Positions 11,307-23,853 of a DNA stretch of 64,000 nucleotides are shown here, piece by piece (position 1 is the first letter of the stretch; the number at the start of each line of letters is the position of its first letter). The notes under the pieces are model-generated. The model made no database searches and was not told the origin of the DNA. It worked only from the letters and a program-made list of their open reading frames with translations. The DNA is from Solanum dulcamara (lineage: Eukaryota; Streptophyta; Magnoliopsida; Solanales; Solanaceae), in NCBI RefSeq assembly GCF_947179165.1, contig NC_077243.1:30270001-30334000 (forward strand), read 5' to 3'. A program made the position numbers and the translations under genes.

Positions 11307-14300
11307 TGTTACACCCCATACTTTGGTACCTTGGGACGCTTCTTAAGCTTCTTAAGTTTCTGGAAAGGCTTTTAAGTTTCTTAGAAGTCGTCATGTGAGT
11401 CAGATAATCTATAACCTATCAAACAACTCTAAGAAGGGGAGAATGACATACCCCAATAATAGGTAAGATTGGAAATAGGGTTATAAGAACCCCGAAGGAG
11501 TTAGAGGCCAAGTAATGAGTCATAGGACTCGAATTACTTACGTAAGCTACCAACTTGGATGTCTTACATACTTGAGCTACTTGAGTACGCGTCGAGCTTA
11601 AGTAGCAAGGAATACATCGGCTCTTAAAATAAGATGAGATTGTGAACCCACGTAAGAGACGGAAGGAGGTGTAGCACCTACTCAGAAGCAAGCAGGTGAT
11701 GCACCTACTTGGACCAAGTAGGTGATACACCTACTTAAGGTGGGCCCCCACGATGCCACGTGGCAGCTTTGGATTGGATGCATGATTAAGGTGGAGCCCT
11801 AGGGGCTTCCTCATGTCACTCCTAGAGGTATTCCACATGTCACCTCTTAAGTAGGTATATATATGTACTACATGCTGTACATATCTTATTTCATCACTTA
11901 GAACAAAAGAAACAAAAAGATAAACCCTATGATGTTAAGAGAGAGAAGCGACGGCTTTTGGCCAAAGTGAAAGATAAGCCCCAATTTCATTCCGTCAATT
12001 AATTATCTAAGGTATTCCTCGACTAATTTGAGGTGTTAATTACGTAAATTAAATATTTGGTTAAGCAATATAGGGCTGCAAACAGCCACCAAAGCTCAGC
12101 CGCGTAAAGGAGTTTCAGAAGTTAATTTTTAGCAAGTTTGGGAAGCCGTTTGTTAAGGTATGGCTTGGTTATATTCTCCCACGTTTTGGTAAGGGTTTTT
12201 ACATGTTATTAGGGTTTTAATAAGGTAAATTTAAGGTTTTATTATCACCAAGCAGACAACAAACAGCCACGACATTTCAGCCGCGCTAGAAGAACTTCCG
12301 AGGCAAGTTTTGGCAAGTTTTGGCCAATTTCGGGTAAGGTAAGGGTTTTTATTTTAATTTGGAGTTTATGGTGTGGTTATGGAGTTTATTACACGCCTTA
12401 TATGTGGCTGAAAGTATAAAAATTTTACAAGGATGCTTGACGTTAGAAACAAACTAAACTAAGGTCGTTATAGTTAAACTAAAGTCGAGTAGTGTGTTGT
12501 GGTTGTTGTGATGTGCTTGCAGGTGGTTTTATTGTGTTTTGCAGGGATGGAAAGTGTTCTAAAAGGGGTGTATGTGGTTATGGTTTCATCCACATGACTC
12601 TCCATTTCGTAGGGTGAAATGTTTTACGAAATAGAGACTAAACACCCTATTTTGGTATCATAGTTTTAAGCGAGTTGTTTGGAGTTTGTGTTGTGTAATG
12701 TTGAAGTGGTTTACTTGTATATATGCTGCTTATTGTTGTTTATGATTGGATTCTATGTTTTTTAGGTTAAAGCAGAAGTTTGGATAGGGCAAGTTATAGG
12801 GGAGATGTTGCCCGATTTCCACTAACTTTGGAACTAGTAATGAACTAGTCTATGGAAATGGATAAGGGATGGGTTCCTATGGGTAATTGGTGGGAGAATT
12901 ACAATCTGGAAATTCGAAGGTCACTAACCTTAGAATTACTTTCATGTTAAATAGGTTCAAGAGACGACAAGGTGAACGTGTTAAGAGTAATCCGTAAAAG
13001 TTATGTAAAGCTAATGTTTCCTTCTCTTGGCATGTTTTCGGCATAAGTATGTGAGGCTTAGACTTTCTTTTGGCATGTCTTCAGCATAAGTGTATTAATC
13101 TTATTCTATCTCTTGGCATGTTTTGGACACAAATATGTAAAGCTAACCTTCCTTTTTGGCATGGTTTTTATGAAGCAAGTATAGGACTTTTATATGATTC
13201 CAAGGAAGTTCCTATCCGTAGAGCCGCTAGGATGGCCAACTTCTTGATTTTCCAAAAGATATTTTGTTATGCCTTGATATGTGTATATGATTCCCAAAAG
13301 TTCTATTTTAATATAACCCATAGTAACTTTTAAAAGGTACTTGATATGACTCTTGTCTTGATTTTTGAATGATAGCTCATTTTAAGTACCCCATCGAGTC
13401 TCCAATATTATTTAAATTGCATCTAGTTTCTCACTACTCTACTCTTGGATGCCTCAATGCTTCTTTCACTATGATTTATTACCATGCGTACTTCTATGCA
13501 TTGTTCACCATGCCCCGATGTGAGGGGGAAGGTACGACCTGTACATGGGATTTGTAGAGTTATGATGTGCCATATACACATTTGATATGATATGATATGA
13601 TATGACCATCTGATATGATATGATCTGTTACAGAGATATTCCCTACTCTAGAGTTATGATGTGTTGTGGCGCTAGTGATGGTATGGCGACCAAGATTTGT
13701 TCACCTAATCCCATAATAGGGTCGGATATGGCATATATTTTATGCATAAATTATCTGTGGTTATGAAAAGCATTTTGGTAATCTGGGTAGTTTGCTCATT
13801 TTTGCACCTTCTATTCTGGTAATGGCTTTACTTACTACAGTTCATGCCTTATATATTCAGTATATTTTCCGTACTGACCCCCTTTCTTTGAGGGCTGTGT
13901 TACATGCCCGCAGGTACTGATGCTCGGTTCGCTGAACCACTCGCCTAGGACATCCACTCTGTTGGTTGGCAATGCTCCTTTGTCAGAGTCCTATTTTGGT
14001 AGTAACTTTTCTGTTGTATATTTATACGTAATGTTTAAGGGTATGACGGGGCCCTGTCCCGTCATATGATTATGCTATCATTTTGTAGAGGTCTGTAGAC
14101 TTATGTTGTGGGTTTTGTATATGTGTTTTGGGCTTGTGTTTAGTGATGGCCTTAACGGCCTTCGTGTGCTATATTTGTTTTCGTACATTCTCTAGCGATC
14201 TCTTTTGATTTCTACATTTGTTTATTCTACTAACATGCTCGGTGGGGTTAAGGGTACGTATAAGTGCCCAAATTAGGCACCAGTCATGGCCTATAGAGTT

Positions 14301-14311
14301 GGGTCGTGACA
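11307..14311 (+). mobile_element. 3' LTR of gypsy element C (full length, 3.0 kb)
   Basis: It starts with TGTTACACCCC after a purine tract and ends GGGTCGTGACA. It matches 7322-9793 over nearly its whole length and contains about 530 bp (near 12325-12860) lost from the 5' copy. Inside are runs of GATATGATATGAT (13580-13625). The ORFs at 11089-11346 and 13070-13333 are LTR or tail shadows without family motifs. Confidence 0.9.
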
Positions 14312-17185
14312 AACTTGGTCATTTGAGTTATGACAGATTTGGTTTTTTTGGGATGGTTAAAGTATAACAGTAGGTCTACAAGCACCACTTTGGTTTTGGG
14401 AATATATAAAAGAGCTACCATGAATACTTACAATTATCTGAAAGTCTTAAGATTTATCTAGTCATCGGGGTCACATCTTTGCTATGTACAATTGAATGTA
14501 GGAACCATTGAGTCTTGTTATGTTTCTCTTAAGGGTTGTTTATAATCATAGCTACTGATCTAACATGGTTGATAGTGTTGTCAGAGGTTCTGTATGACTT
14601 GGGCAGCATTTTCTGACTTCTTCACGGAGAAGTACATCCCCTAGACCTTGAAGGAAAAGAAGGGAGATGAGTTTCTAAATATAGAGCAAGGAAAGATATT
14701 AGTTGTAGCCTATAAGGCCAGGTTTCATGCTTTATCCAAATATTCTACTGAGCTTTGCTTCAATCCAGAAGAGCGGATTTCTCCGCTTTGTGAAAGGATT
14801 AAGGTTTAAATATCTACTCTGGTTTCATAGATTGAGTGTATATCAAAGAGGGTCATGATATGACTACTACAATAGTATCGATGCTTACTTGGTTAGAATT
14901 ATGGATTGTGTTACTTCTGCTAGAGACTTGATCTATGAAAGAATGCATATCGCTTGGGCTAGAAATGAAATGAATTTGGTAATGTTTTGTAGTTATTCAA
15001 TGGGTAAAAATGTGCGGGCCGTTTGGATACGATCTTCTCGATATGTATAATTTATTCTAGTGGTAGATCTAATTGATCTTTCACTGTATGGTACTAGTGG
15101 TATAAGAAAATAGATACATCAATTATCAAGTGAGAATACTAACTACTTAACGAGTTATCAGTTGTATTGCATGCTGGTATAATGAGATTCGATGTTGCAT
15201 TCACAATTGAGAAACCAACTATTTTGTTGCTACGGACGTTTGGGTTTATAAGAAAGATTTTAGTGGTGGACCTTTGATACAATTAATACATTTAAATTGT
15301 CAAGTGTATTTCTATGATTCTAAATGAGGATTGGTGATTTCATCGTAAGCTCTAAAGAAATGGATCGATATAGGAACAAAAACATTATGGGTAAAGGAAC
15401 TCCCAACGAGTAAACTTGGGTAAAGGCAATTAAAGATTTTAGTAAGAACATGCATATAAAGTTGGGTTAGTCTTTTGGATTTGGTTGGTATAGCTGAGTT
15501 TGAGGTATCATATCGATGACAAGATTAACTTATGGTGATGGAAAGGGCTATTGAGCATGACGGTAACAAGAGTTCATGATAGATTGTGATTGTGATGTAA
15601 CTATACGATAAGAATTTTTGGTTAAATAGATTTGGTATGGTAATAACGACTTACGATTATCTAAGTATGTGTTTTCTACTACTTCGTGAGTAGTGTGGTT
15701 GTATGAAAATTTATAGGATGTGTTGAAATACCCCTCGAATAGAATTGAAATGAGGTTGAGTCATAAATAAAAAGAATTAGTGGGATGTATTTTAACCTTC
15801 GGAAGGAGGCGAGAACAGGGATAGTTACTCTAATTGCAAGGCCAAAGATTTATCTTCAGAGAGAGTGGAGAATTGAATTCAGATACATGTGATTCCATCT
15901 CTTTTGTTCTGGTTATGGTGATAGTGTTACGTGTCATTCATATGCGTTAAAAAAAACTATTAGATAAGATTTTTTTTAAAAAGTCTACTGACGCTCGACA
16001 TGAGTGTGGTGATAAGATCTTTTGTGGTTTTGAGTTGGGTAATAGGCACGGTTGAATTTTTAAAGAAGGATACGGAACGATGGAGAGGCAATTAATGATA
16101 AGCTAAGATACATGAATTCAAAAAGATCTTCAAGGTGAGAGCTAATGTTGATAGATTAGGAAATTAGGTGAAATAGTTGGAATCAGAGTTCAAGTTTTTC
16201 ATTGTGAGTCTACGTTCGTGGTAGTATATTTTGTCAAGATATGAACTGATGAAGAAACGATCGATCACATCAGGTATTGCGCATTTAGAAAGACTTATGC
16301 ATGACTTGAATCATAAATTTGGTTACTTTGGATTGTTAAAGGACCTAAATGAGGGTTTCACTTAAAGTTTTGATTTAAGGGATAAGGTAAAATATCATGG
16401 GTTGTTGGTCAAAGATTAAGATTGGTAAATGAGTGAGCGAAAGGAACAAGAGCCTGGTATATTACAGATTTCAAGGTATTTGGAAATTGTCTCATGAAAA
16501 GGATCTAACAAAGGTGTAGGAATAAGATATCTCGTATAGACCATTGGTTCAAAATTGAAGGTTGTACGGATTTTTACCTTTGAGCTCAGATATGACCATA
16601 CAATGTGAACTAGTTCGACACATACTTACTAGGGGTTTATCAGTGACTTTTATGAAGTTTGGGTTTTGATTTGAGTGACAAGCAGTGATGTGTGGAAGAT
16701 GCTTAGTTTCTATGTTAGTTTGGATTGTTTGAATTATGCTAGATGACTTATGGAGGCACTACGGTATGGACCTACAATTCTACATGGTTATTGAAATATT
16801 TGAGGGGATTGAAACTACTCTGTTGATGGGACTATATATATTGTTGTGATGCATTACAGAGATACTTGATAGTAAATAGAGGTTTTGTGCTCATAGTATA
16901 CAAAATTATTGAGGTGACCAAGGATCTCTCTAAGCTTTGGCACAAGGTAGATGATGATTTGATTCAAATTATTCTTGTAGAGGCTCCCAACTCGAGGTAC
17001 TCTATACATCCTAGTGCAAACAAGATGTATCTTGATCTGAGAAAATATTATTGGTGGAGTATAATAAAGTGCGACATTGTTTATTTTATTACTTATTGTC
17101 TGAATTGTCAGCTGAAAAAATATAAGCACCAGAAGTCTGGAGGGACGCTTCAGAGAATGCCCATCCTGAATGGAAGTGAGAAAGG
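14312..17185 (+). pseudogene. element B interior: degenerate gag (14593-14830) and integrase zinc-finger region (16866-17185)
   Basis: At 14593-14830 one frame reads MTWAAFSDFFTEKYIP, then a stop, then GDEFLNIEQGKILVVAYKAR, which is the conserved gag core of plant chromovirus-like gypsy elements. From 14831 to about 16860 no domain could be read; protease, reverse transcriptase and RNase H would be expected there. At 16866-17185 the frame gives SRYSIHPSANKMYLDLRKYY, then WWSIIKCDIVYF and CLNCQ, the integrase H2C2 region. This frame is cut at 17185 by a solo LTR and resumes after 20467 with TMGFVVGL. Confidence 0.75.
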
Positions 17186-17728
17186 TGTTATACCCCGTAC
17201 CTTTGTTCTCCAGAACATCTTTTAAAGCTTTTTGAAAGTTGTTCCGTGACCCAGATTATCTATAACATGATCAAATAACTCTAAGGAAGGGAGGACGTGA
17301 CGCCCTTTAATAGTGAAGGTTGGAAATAGGTCTATACGGATTTCAAACGAGTTGGAGGCCAAGTAATGAGTCGTAGGACTCGACTTACTTGCGTAAGCTA
17401 TCAAATTGGATGTTTTACGTACTTAAGCTATTGGAGTACGTGTTGAGCTTACATAGCAAGGAATACATAGGCTCTTAAAGTAAGACGAGATGACAAACCT
17501 ACGAAAGGGAGCAAAAACTAGTTTTCGAACTTACGAAAGTAAAGCTAGTAGGTGACAAGCAAGTAGGTGACAAGCAAGATGGTGAAAAGCAAGCAGGTGA
17601 CTCACCTACTTGGGATGGACCCCACGCTGCCATGTGGCAGCTTTGGGATGGAAGCTTGACGAGGTGGCACCCTAAGAGGCTGCCACGTGTCACCCCTAGG
17701 GGGCTACCACGTGTCACCTCCTAAGGAG

Positions 17729-17731
<3 letters not shown>

Positions 17732-17781
<50 letters not shown>
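17732..17781 (+). repeat. (TA)n microsatellite
   Basis: About 24 uninterrupted TA units inside the solo LTR, directly after the GGAGGTG that in the family C copies is followed by only a few TATA units. It probably grew by slippage after insertion. Confidence 0.95.
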
Positions 17782-17784
<3 letters not shown>

Positions 17785-19454
17785 GCTGACTCTTAATTCA
17801 TTTTCCATACAAAAATATTAGCCATAGAAGAGGAAAAACGTGAAGAACCCAAAAGGAACAAGGCAGCCACGGTTTTGAAGAATTAAAGGTGAGTTCTTCG
17901 ATTCTTCTCCATGAATTAATTATCTACGATGTTCCACAAGTACGTCAAGGTGTATATATATATTTTATGATGCCTAAGGAACCATACCTTCAGCTTTACA
18001 CTTGGAACAAACAAGAGAAAGTGTGAAAGAAGAAGAGGAAAACGTTGGAGGGCAAGAAGAGGAGCTATGGGGTTTGGGGCTGCCAAGGTAAGACTCGGAG
18101 TTTCATTCCATGAATTAATTATTTAAGGTATTCCAAGGTTGTATAATTATTTTTAATAGCATAAAATCGCAATTTGGGGCAATGCATAAGGGACATAAAT
18201 AGTCCACTTTGTTTCAGCACATTAAAAGATTTCTGAGGCACAATTTGGCAAGATTTGGCCAAATTAGGTAAGCTAAGCTTTCTCCTTTTAATTTGGACCT
18301 TATGTTGTTTTTATGGAGTGTGTTTCACGACAAATAGGTGGATGGAAATGTGGAAATGTCATAGAAATGCTTAACGTTCGAAATAAACTAAATTAGAATC
18401 GCTATAGTTTAATTGTCGTCGCAGTAAAGTGTTGTGCTTGTGGTGTACTTCTGTAGGTGTGTGAGGGTTTGTTGCAGGGCCTAAATGTTTTCTAAAAGGG
18501 GTTTGGGTGCTGCTGGTAACAGACACTCGACCCCTCATTTTGTATAAATAAAGACTTTGTGAAATAAAGACTAGAAACCCTATTTTGGTGTCGTAATTTT
18601 CAGCAAGTTATTTGGAGTTTGTGTTGCATGATGTCGCCATGTTTTATATTTATATGCTGCAGGGTGTTGTTTTTGGTTGGCTTTAGTGATTAGGGATGTA
18701 ATTGGAAATTCGGATAGGGCACTTTATAGGGGAGGTGCTGCCCAATTTTCGTTAACGCCTTAACTAATTAAAGAACTAGTCGAGGAGACGAATAAGGAAA
18801 TAGGATCCATGAATGCTAAGGTGCAACTGAGGGCAATGAAAATTTAAGGTTGTTTATACTGGCATTTCTTCCATGTTAAATAGGTTCGGAGGACGACGAC
18901 GTGGACGTGATTAAGAAAAGTCCATACGAGGTATGTGAAGCTTTCTTTTGGCATGTTTTTGGCATAAGTATGTAAAGCTATTCTTCTCTTTTTGGCATGT
19001 CTTAGACGTAAGTAATGAATGGTATGTATATGATCTTGGGGTAATTCCATTCATAAATTCCACGCTTGAGCCGTGAGTTTCATTGACTTCGTGATATTAG
19101 AACTCTTGTAGTAGTTGAGTTGTTTCCTTTTAGGGCTTCTATATGAAGGAAGGTAGTATGTTTAAAACCTGTCTCTTCTTCCCTTTGGAATGTCTTAAAT
19201 ATAAGTGAATTGAGCTATTATATGAGTGTAGAGGTAGTTCCAGTTGTAAGTTTCGAGTATAACTTGTGACTCGAGTTCACTCTTAAATGCTAAGGGTCTT
19301 GAAGTAGTTAAACCACGACCCTCGAGCCTTCTATAGGCTGAATAGTGATTGGGTGTGTAAATTCCAAAATCTGGGGTTTCTTAGGCATATTTATGATAAT
19401 GGTTGTGGGATGTCTGATATGTTACCAAGTCTTACATGCACGCATATGCATTGT

Positions 19455-19705
19455 TGTGTGATATGTGGATCGGGCCGTCGTTCCTCGGCATTATTATATG
19501 ATATGCATGTATATGGATTGGGCCATCATTCCTCGGTACTAATATATGAGATATGGATTGGGCCGTCATACCTCGGCATTATCATATGACATATGGATTG
19601 GGCCATCGTACCTCGGCATTATCATACGATATATGGATCGGGTCGTCGTTCCTCGGCATTATTATATGATATATGGATTGGGCCGTCGTTCCTCGGCATA
19701 TACTT
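19455..19705 (+). repeat. tandem array, about 43-bp unit, in the solo LTR
   Basis: About six units of TATATGGATTGGGCCGTCG followed by TTCCTCGGCATTATTATATG. Units vary at a few positions and in length. Such arrays occur in the U3 part of long gypsy LTRs. No coding sense is evident. Confidence 0.85.
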
Positions 19706-20462
19706 GCTATATACATGGATAGGGTTGTATGTTCCACAACACTAAAAGCATATATATGCCTATCATAATAGATTATGTATTTTTAACACTGAGTCCCCGA
19801 GCGGGCCGGATACGGTACGTGATAATGGTATTCAGGACTTTATTTTGTGAGGTGCAGGTACAGTACCCTATTAAATGCTATACTTGGTTTCCTGCATCCC
19901 TGTGTGAGTTAATCTCAGTTATGTTATGCTTATATACTCAGTACATGTATCGTACTGACCCTCCTTTCTTCGGGGGGCTGCGTTTCATGTCCGCAGGTAC
20001 AGACATTCATTTCAGAGATCCGCCAGCTCAGGATTTCCGCTCACCTATGATTGGGAGTGCTCCACTATTCCGGAGCTTAGATTTTTTGGTACTGGTCCTC
20101 CGATGTATATATGTATTTGGTTATTCAGGGGTACAGCGGGGGGCCTGTCCTACCATAGGTTACCGTACTATTCTTAAAGGTCTGTAGACATGTATGTGTA
20201 GGTTTTTCATGAGTTTATTTCAGTTGTGCCTATACGGCACGTTATAAATGTTTGTACGTTATGGCAGCCTTATCGGCTTGCATTCTCTTTTATGATACGA
20301 TACGAATGAAGGAGGCTATATGAACATGAAAAAGTTTTAACCCATTGGGGTTTTGGGGGGTTTTATCACATTACCCATAGTTCAATTTGGTTATATTGAA
20401 AGTTACATATACGGGGGTCCAGGTCGGACCCCAGCCGCGGCCCACGGGGTTGGGTCGTGACA

Positions 20463-21586
20463 AAAGGATTACAATGGGTTTTGTGGTTGGTCTTTCAAAG
20501 ACATTGGGTAAGTTTGATTTGATATGGGTGGTTGTTAACTAGTTAACTAAGTCTGCACACTTCAATCCAGTTAAAGTGACTTATAATGCAGAAAAGTTAG
20601 CCAAACTCTATATTCGCGAGATTGTTCAATTGTATGGAGTTCCGATTTCCTTCATATTAGATAGAGGCATGAAATTTACTTTTAACTTCTGGAGGAACTT
20701 GCAGGCTGAGTTAGGTGCTACATTAAATCTTAGTACTACATTTTTCCCTTAGAACGATGGGCAGACTGAGAGGACAATTCAAGTGCTGGAGGATATGCTT
20801 CGTGCATGAATGATAGATTTTGGTGTTTATTAGGATCAGTTCTTACTCTTGGCAATATTTTTGTACAATAATAGCTATCACTCGAGTATTGATATGGCTC
20901 TATTTGAGGTATTGTATGGGAAGAGATGTAGGTCTCCTATTGGTTGGTTTGATGTATTTGAGGAAAGACCTTAGGGAACTGATGTTGTGAGGGAATCATT
21001 AAGGAAGGTGAAATTTATTTGGGAGAAGCTTCTAGCAGCTCAGACTAGGCAGAAAATGTATGCAAACCGAAAGGTCAGACACATGGAGTTTATGGAGGGA
21101 GAGAAAGTTTTGTTGAAGGTTTCACCCATGAAGAGTGTGGTGAGATTTGGTAAGCCAAGTAATTTCAGTCCGAAGTATATTTGTCCGTTTGAAGTTCTTA
21201 ACCGTGTTGGAGAGGTGACCTATGAATTGACTTTATCTCCAAATTTGTCCAGAGTGCACCCAGTGTTTCATGGGTCTATGCTAAAAATAACATCATGTTG
21301 ATGGAAACTATATTTTTCGCTGGAATATGATATTGCTTGATGAGAATTTTTCCTATGAGGAGGAGCATGTAGCTATTCTTGCTAGGGAGGCCCGCAAGTT
21401 AAGGTTAAGGGAGATTGCATCTGTGAAGGTCCAGTGGAGGAATCGTCGTATTGAAGAGTCCACTTGGGAGATTGAGGTTGATATACATGGAAGATATCCA
21501 TATTATTTTGTTAAGTTAGGTAACCTTTCTATCCTCGTTGTTTTTTTGACCGTTCGGGGATGAACAATGGGTAAGACTATATCTAT
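20463..21586 (+). pseudogene. element B: integrase core and C-terminal region, broken
   Basis: The frame reads TMGFVVGLSKTLGKFDLIWV, then IREIVQLYGVPISFILDRG, NDGQTERTIQVLEDMLRA, YNNSYHSSIDMALFEVLYGK and RCRSPIGW, the order of a plant gypsy integrase core. A continuous piece at 20987-21301 carries the region after the core (KVRHMEFMEGEKVLLKVSPM, ending VHPVFHGSMLK). A further piece, 21327-21563, resembles the tail (SVKVQWRNRRIEESTWEIE). At least five stops or frameshifts break the gene. It ends just before the 3' LTR at 21587. Confidence 0.88.
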
Positions 21587-23069
21587 TGTAACGACCCATT
21601 AAATCGTTTTAAGTACTAGAACTTTTTATTCATAAAAGACTCCTTTCGTAAATTTTTAATGGGTATTTTGGACTGTTTGGTAGGTATAATTATTTAGCTG
21701 AGGTGTAACTTTAGATATTTAATTTAGTTGGTGGGCTAAATTGATAATTTAGTTAATACCCTATACCACTTATCCCATATTTATTAAAATAAGTAGTAGG
21801 GTTTAATATTTTTTAATCATAAATTAAGGGCAAAACAAAAAGAAGAACATGTAGAGGAGAAACGAACGCGGCTTCAGGTAATTAACCACTAATTGAAGAT
21901 CTATCTTTTGAATGAGTATTGAATTTGTGATACCATACATCCTTTGTATATTTGTATTAATTGAAAGAGTCAAAACCCATTTCATTATTGTTGGTTGTAA
22001 AGCCTTTCGGCTGGAAACATTGTGTATAAACTATAGATTGGCCAATCATGAGTGAGAAGTTATGTTGCGTAGTGATGGGTTACATAGTTTAATTTGTAAT
22101 TTTATTTCAGGTTACCGTATCACAAATCAGTTGATTTCAATTTTATTATATATTTAAATTGGGTGATACGAGCCGACATGATATATTATTGGATTACGTA
22201 TCACAATTCGACACGATATTATTGGATTGGGTGTCACGCTTAGACACGATATTATTGGATCAAGTATCACGTTCCGACACGGTAAATATATTTGGATCAG
22301 CTTTCATGAGCCGACAATATATATTTGGATCAGGTGTCATGAACCAACATGATATTATTGTATCGGATGTCACGTTCCAACACGATATTATTGAACCGGG
22401 TGTCATATTCCAACACGGTAATATTAAAGGAAAATATATTAAAATGACTAAATACTACCCAATCTCAAATAACTTATTTTCCAAAGGACCGTGGTGTGGA
22501 ATCCTGAGTCCTTATATATACTCTTGATATTGTTGACTTATTATGTAATTTTTCATTGTGTTGTCACTTGATCTTGATCTTGTTGGTTTCCACTTGTTAA
22601 GTGTTATAGTTGATTTTCCGCTATTACTTTATGCATATTGATTTCTACTTTGAGTAGGCCAATGATTCCTATAGTACATGTTGCCTGTACTGACCCCTTC
22701 TTGTATATTTTTTTATTTTATTTTGTGGAGTGCATCGTGTGTACCATTGACTTCGACTCGCCCTCTGCTCTAACCAGTCTCTGGTATATCAAATTCCAGG
22801 GTGAGCTATCATCTTAGCTCATGTTAGATTCTTTCAAACTTGGTATTTTAAGATTAGATGTCCTTGACGTGATGAATTTTAGATTTTGGGGAATATTATG
22901 TTTAAACTTTAGTGGCTTTTGTTATCTCTTACTTTCATAAGTTAAGCTTCCGTATTATTATCCTATTTTATAAGTTGAATAACTAATAAGTTGGGATTTG
23001 GATTTGTTGGTTCTCTCACCTAGGAGGTTAAGTGTGGGCGCCACTCATGGCCCATTTTGGATCTTGATA
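21587..23069 (+). mobile_element. 3' LTR of gypsy element B
   Basis: It starts TGTAACGACCCATTAAATCG and ends TTTTGGATCTTGATA, and is collinear with the 5' LTR once the two insertions there are removed. This copy gives the uninterrupted target sequences used to define the LINE-tail and Helitron insertions. It includes the tandem array at 22150-22430. The 122-codon ORF at 22159-22527 is the array read in frame and is not a gene. Confidence 0.92.
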
Positions 23070-23437
23070 GCCTCATAATGTAGGGAGGAATGATACTCAT
23101 GCTCCTCACATTCATGGCTAGACTTAGTTTAGTTTTCAAGAGTTTGTGGTCTCCATTCATAGAGACGTGACTTTTCTTTCATGATGTTATCTTGACTCTC
23201 TTTAATAATTTTGATGAGCTAGGAGATTGTCCTCAGCCCCCATCAAAGTCTAGTATAGAGGCATGTGTAGACGTGGAAATTTGATGTAGTCCATTTTGGA
23301 CATTAGGCTGAATTTACTTTCCTTGACTTCTATGTCGAGTTGATTCTTTCCCTTATCTTGTTATGTTCAGCTTGGTTGGGATACTTTGGGTTACCTATCG
23401 CCGAGTCACGCTTAGGCCTTAGGCTTGGGTCGTGACA
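23070..23437 (+). mobile_element. LTR family A, final segment
   Basis: It begins with the duplicated GCCTC and continues the family A LTR (CATTCATGGCTAGACTTAG) to the end GCTTGGGTCGTGACA. It parallels 58407-58811 of the solo copy. What follows is not a primer-binding site, so this is either a solo LTR or the 3' LTR of an element. Confidence 0.85.
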
Positions 23438-23853
23438 CTATAACTATAAATAGGTGTCAGGACAAGCCCTATGGTTATCTCTAAAAGAAACTACTAATAC
23501 TAAATAAATGGAGTCCTCCAAAATTAAGGAGGTCTCACCAAAAGATAACAAAATACAAACAAAATAGAGTGTTTGTTGATGATCCTGAATACTCATGCTA
23601 AAAGAAATGCTGAAAATAGCCTAACTGAAAGTAAAGCACTGCAAGTGTAAAAGAAACACGCAAAACTTTATAACTGTAATAAGGGAATAATGTAATCTTA
23701 AAAATAATAACTTTACTTTTTTTAGGGAGTTTCTCTAACTGGCAATCATCACTATGAGCCTCATAATGATACAACCTTCTAATTTACGGATCCATCTAAA
23801 AGGTCCTTATTAGGGACTGAGGTGAGGTGTTTCCCGAACCAACAGTACGATAC
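23438..23853. mobile_element. unassigned, probably LTR-derived sequence
   Basis: No coding sequence or clear boundary is seen. The start (ATAGGTGTCAGGACAAGCCC) resembles minus-strand LTR sequence of another gypsy family, but no second copy is available here. The assignment is a guess from composition and position between LTRs. Confidence 0.35.

Larger units (their letters stand above)
17186..20462 (+). mobile_element. solo LTR (family C-like) splitting the integrase of element B
   Basis: It starts TGTTATACCCCG and ends GGGTCGTGACA. It is flanked by a perfect 5-bp duplication AAAGG (17181-17185 and 20463-20467), and on either side the integrase frame is continuous (LNGSEKG, then TMGFVVGL). 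Its first 500 bp resemble the family C LTRs (AGTAATGAGTCGTAGGACTC). No internal domain is present, so it is a solo LTR produced by LTR-LTR recombination. It contains a TA microsatellite and a tandem array described separately. Confidence 0.93.

Noticed and set aside
19455..19705. A CRISPR-like array
   Set aside because: Units are contiguous without unique spacers, inside a plant LTR; it is an ordinary tandem repeat.
22159..22527. A 122-codon ORF
   Set aside because: It is the LTR tandem array read in frame and is broken in the sister LTR.
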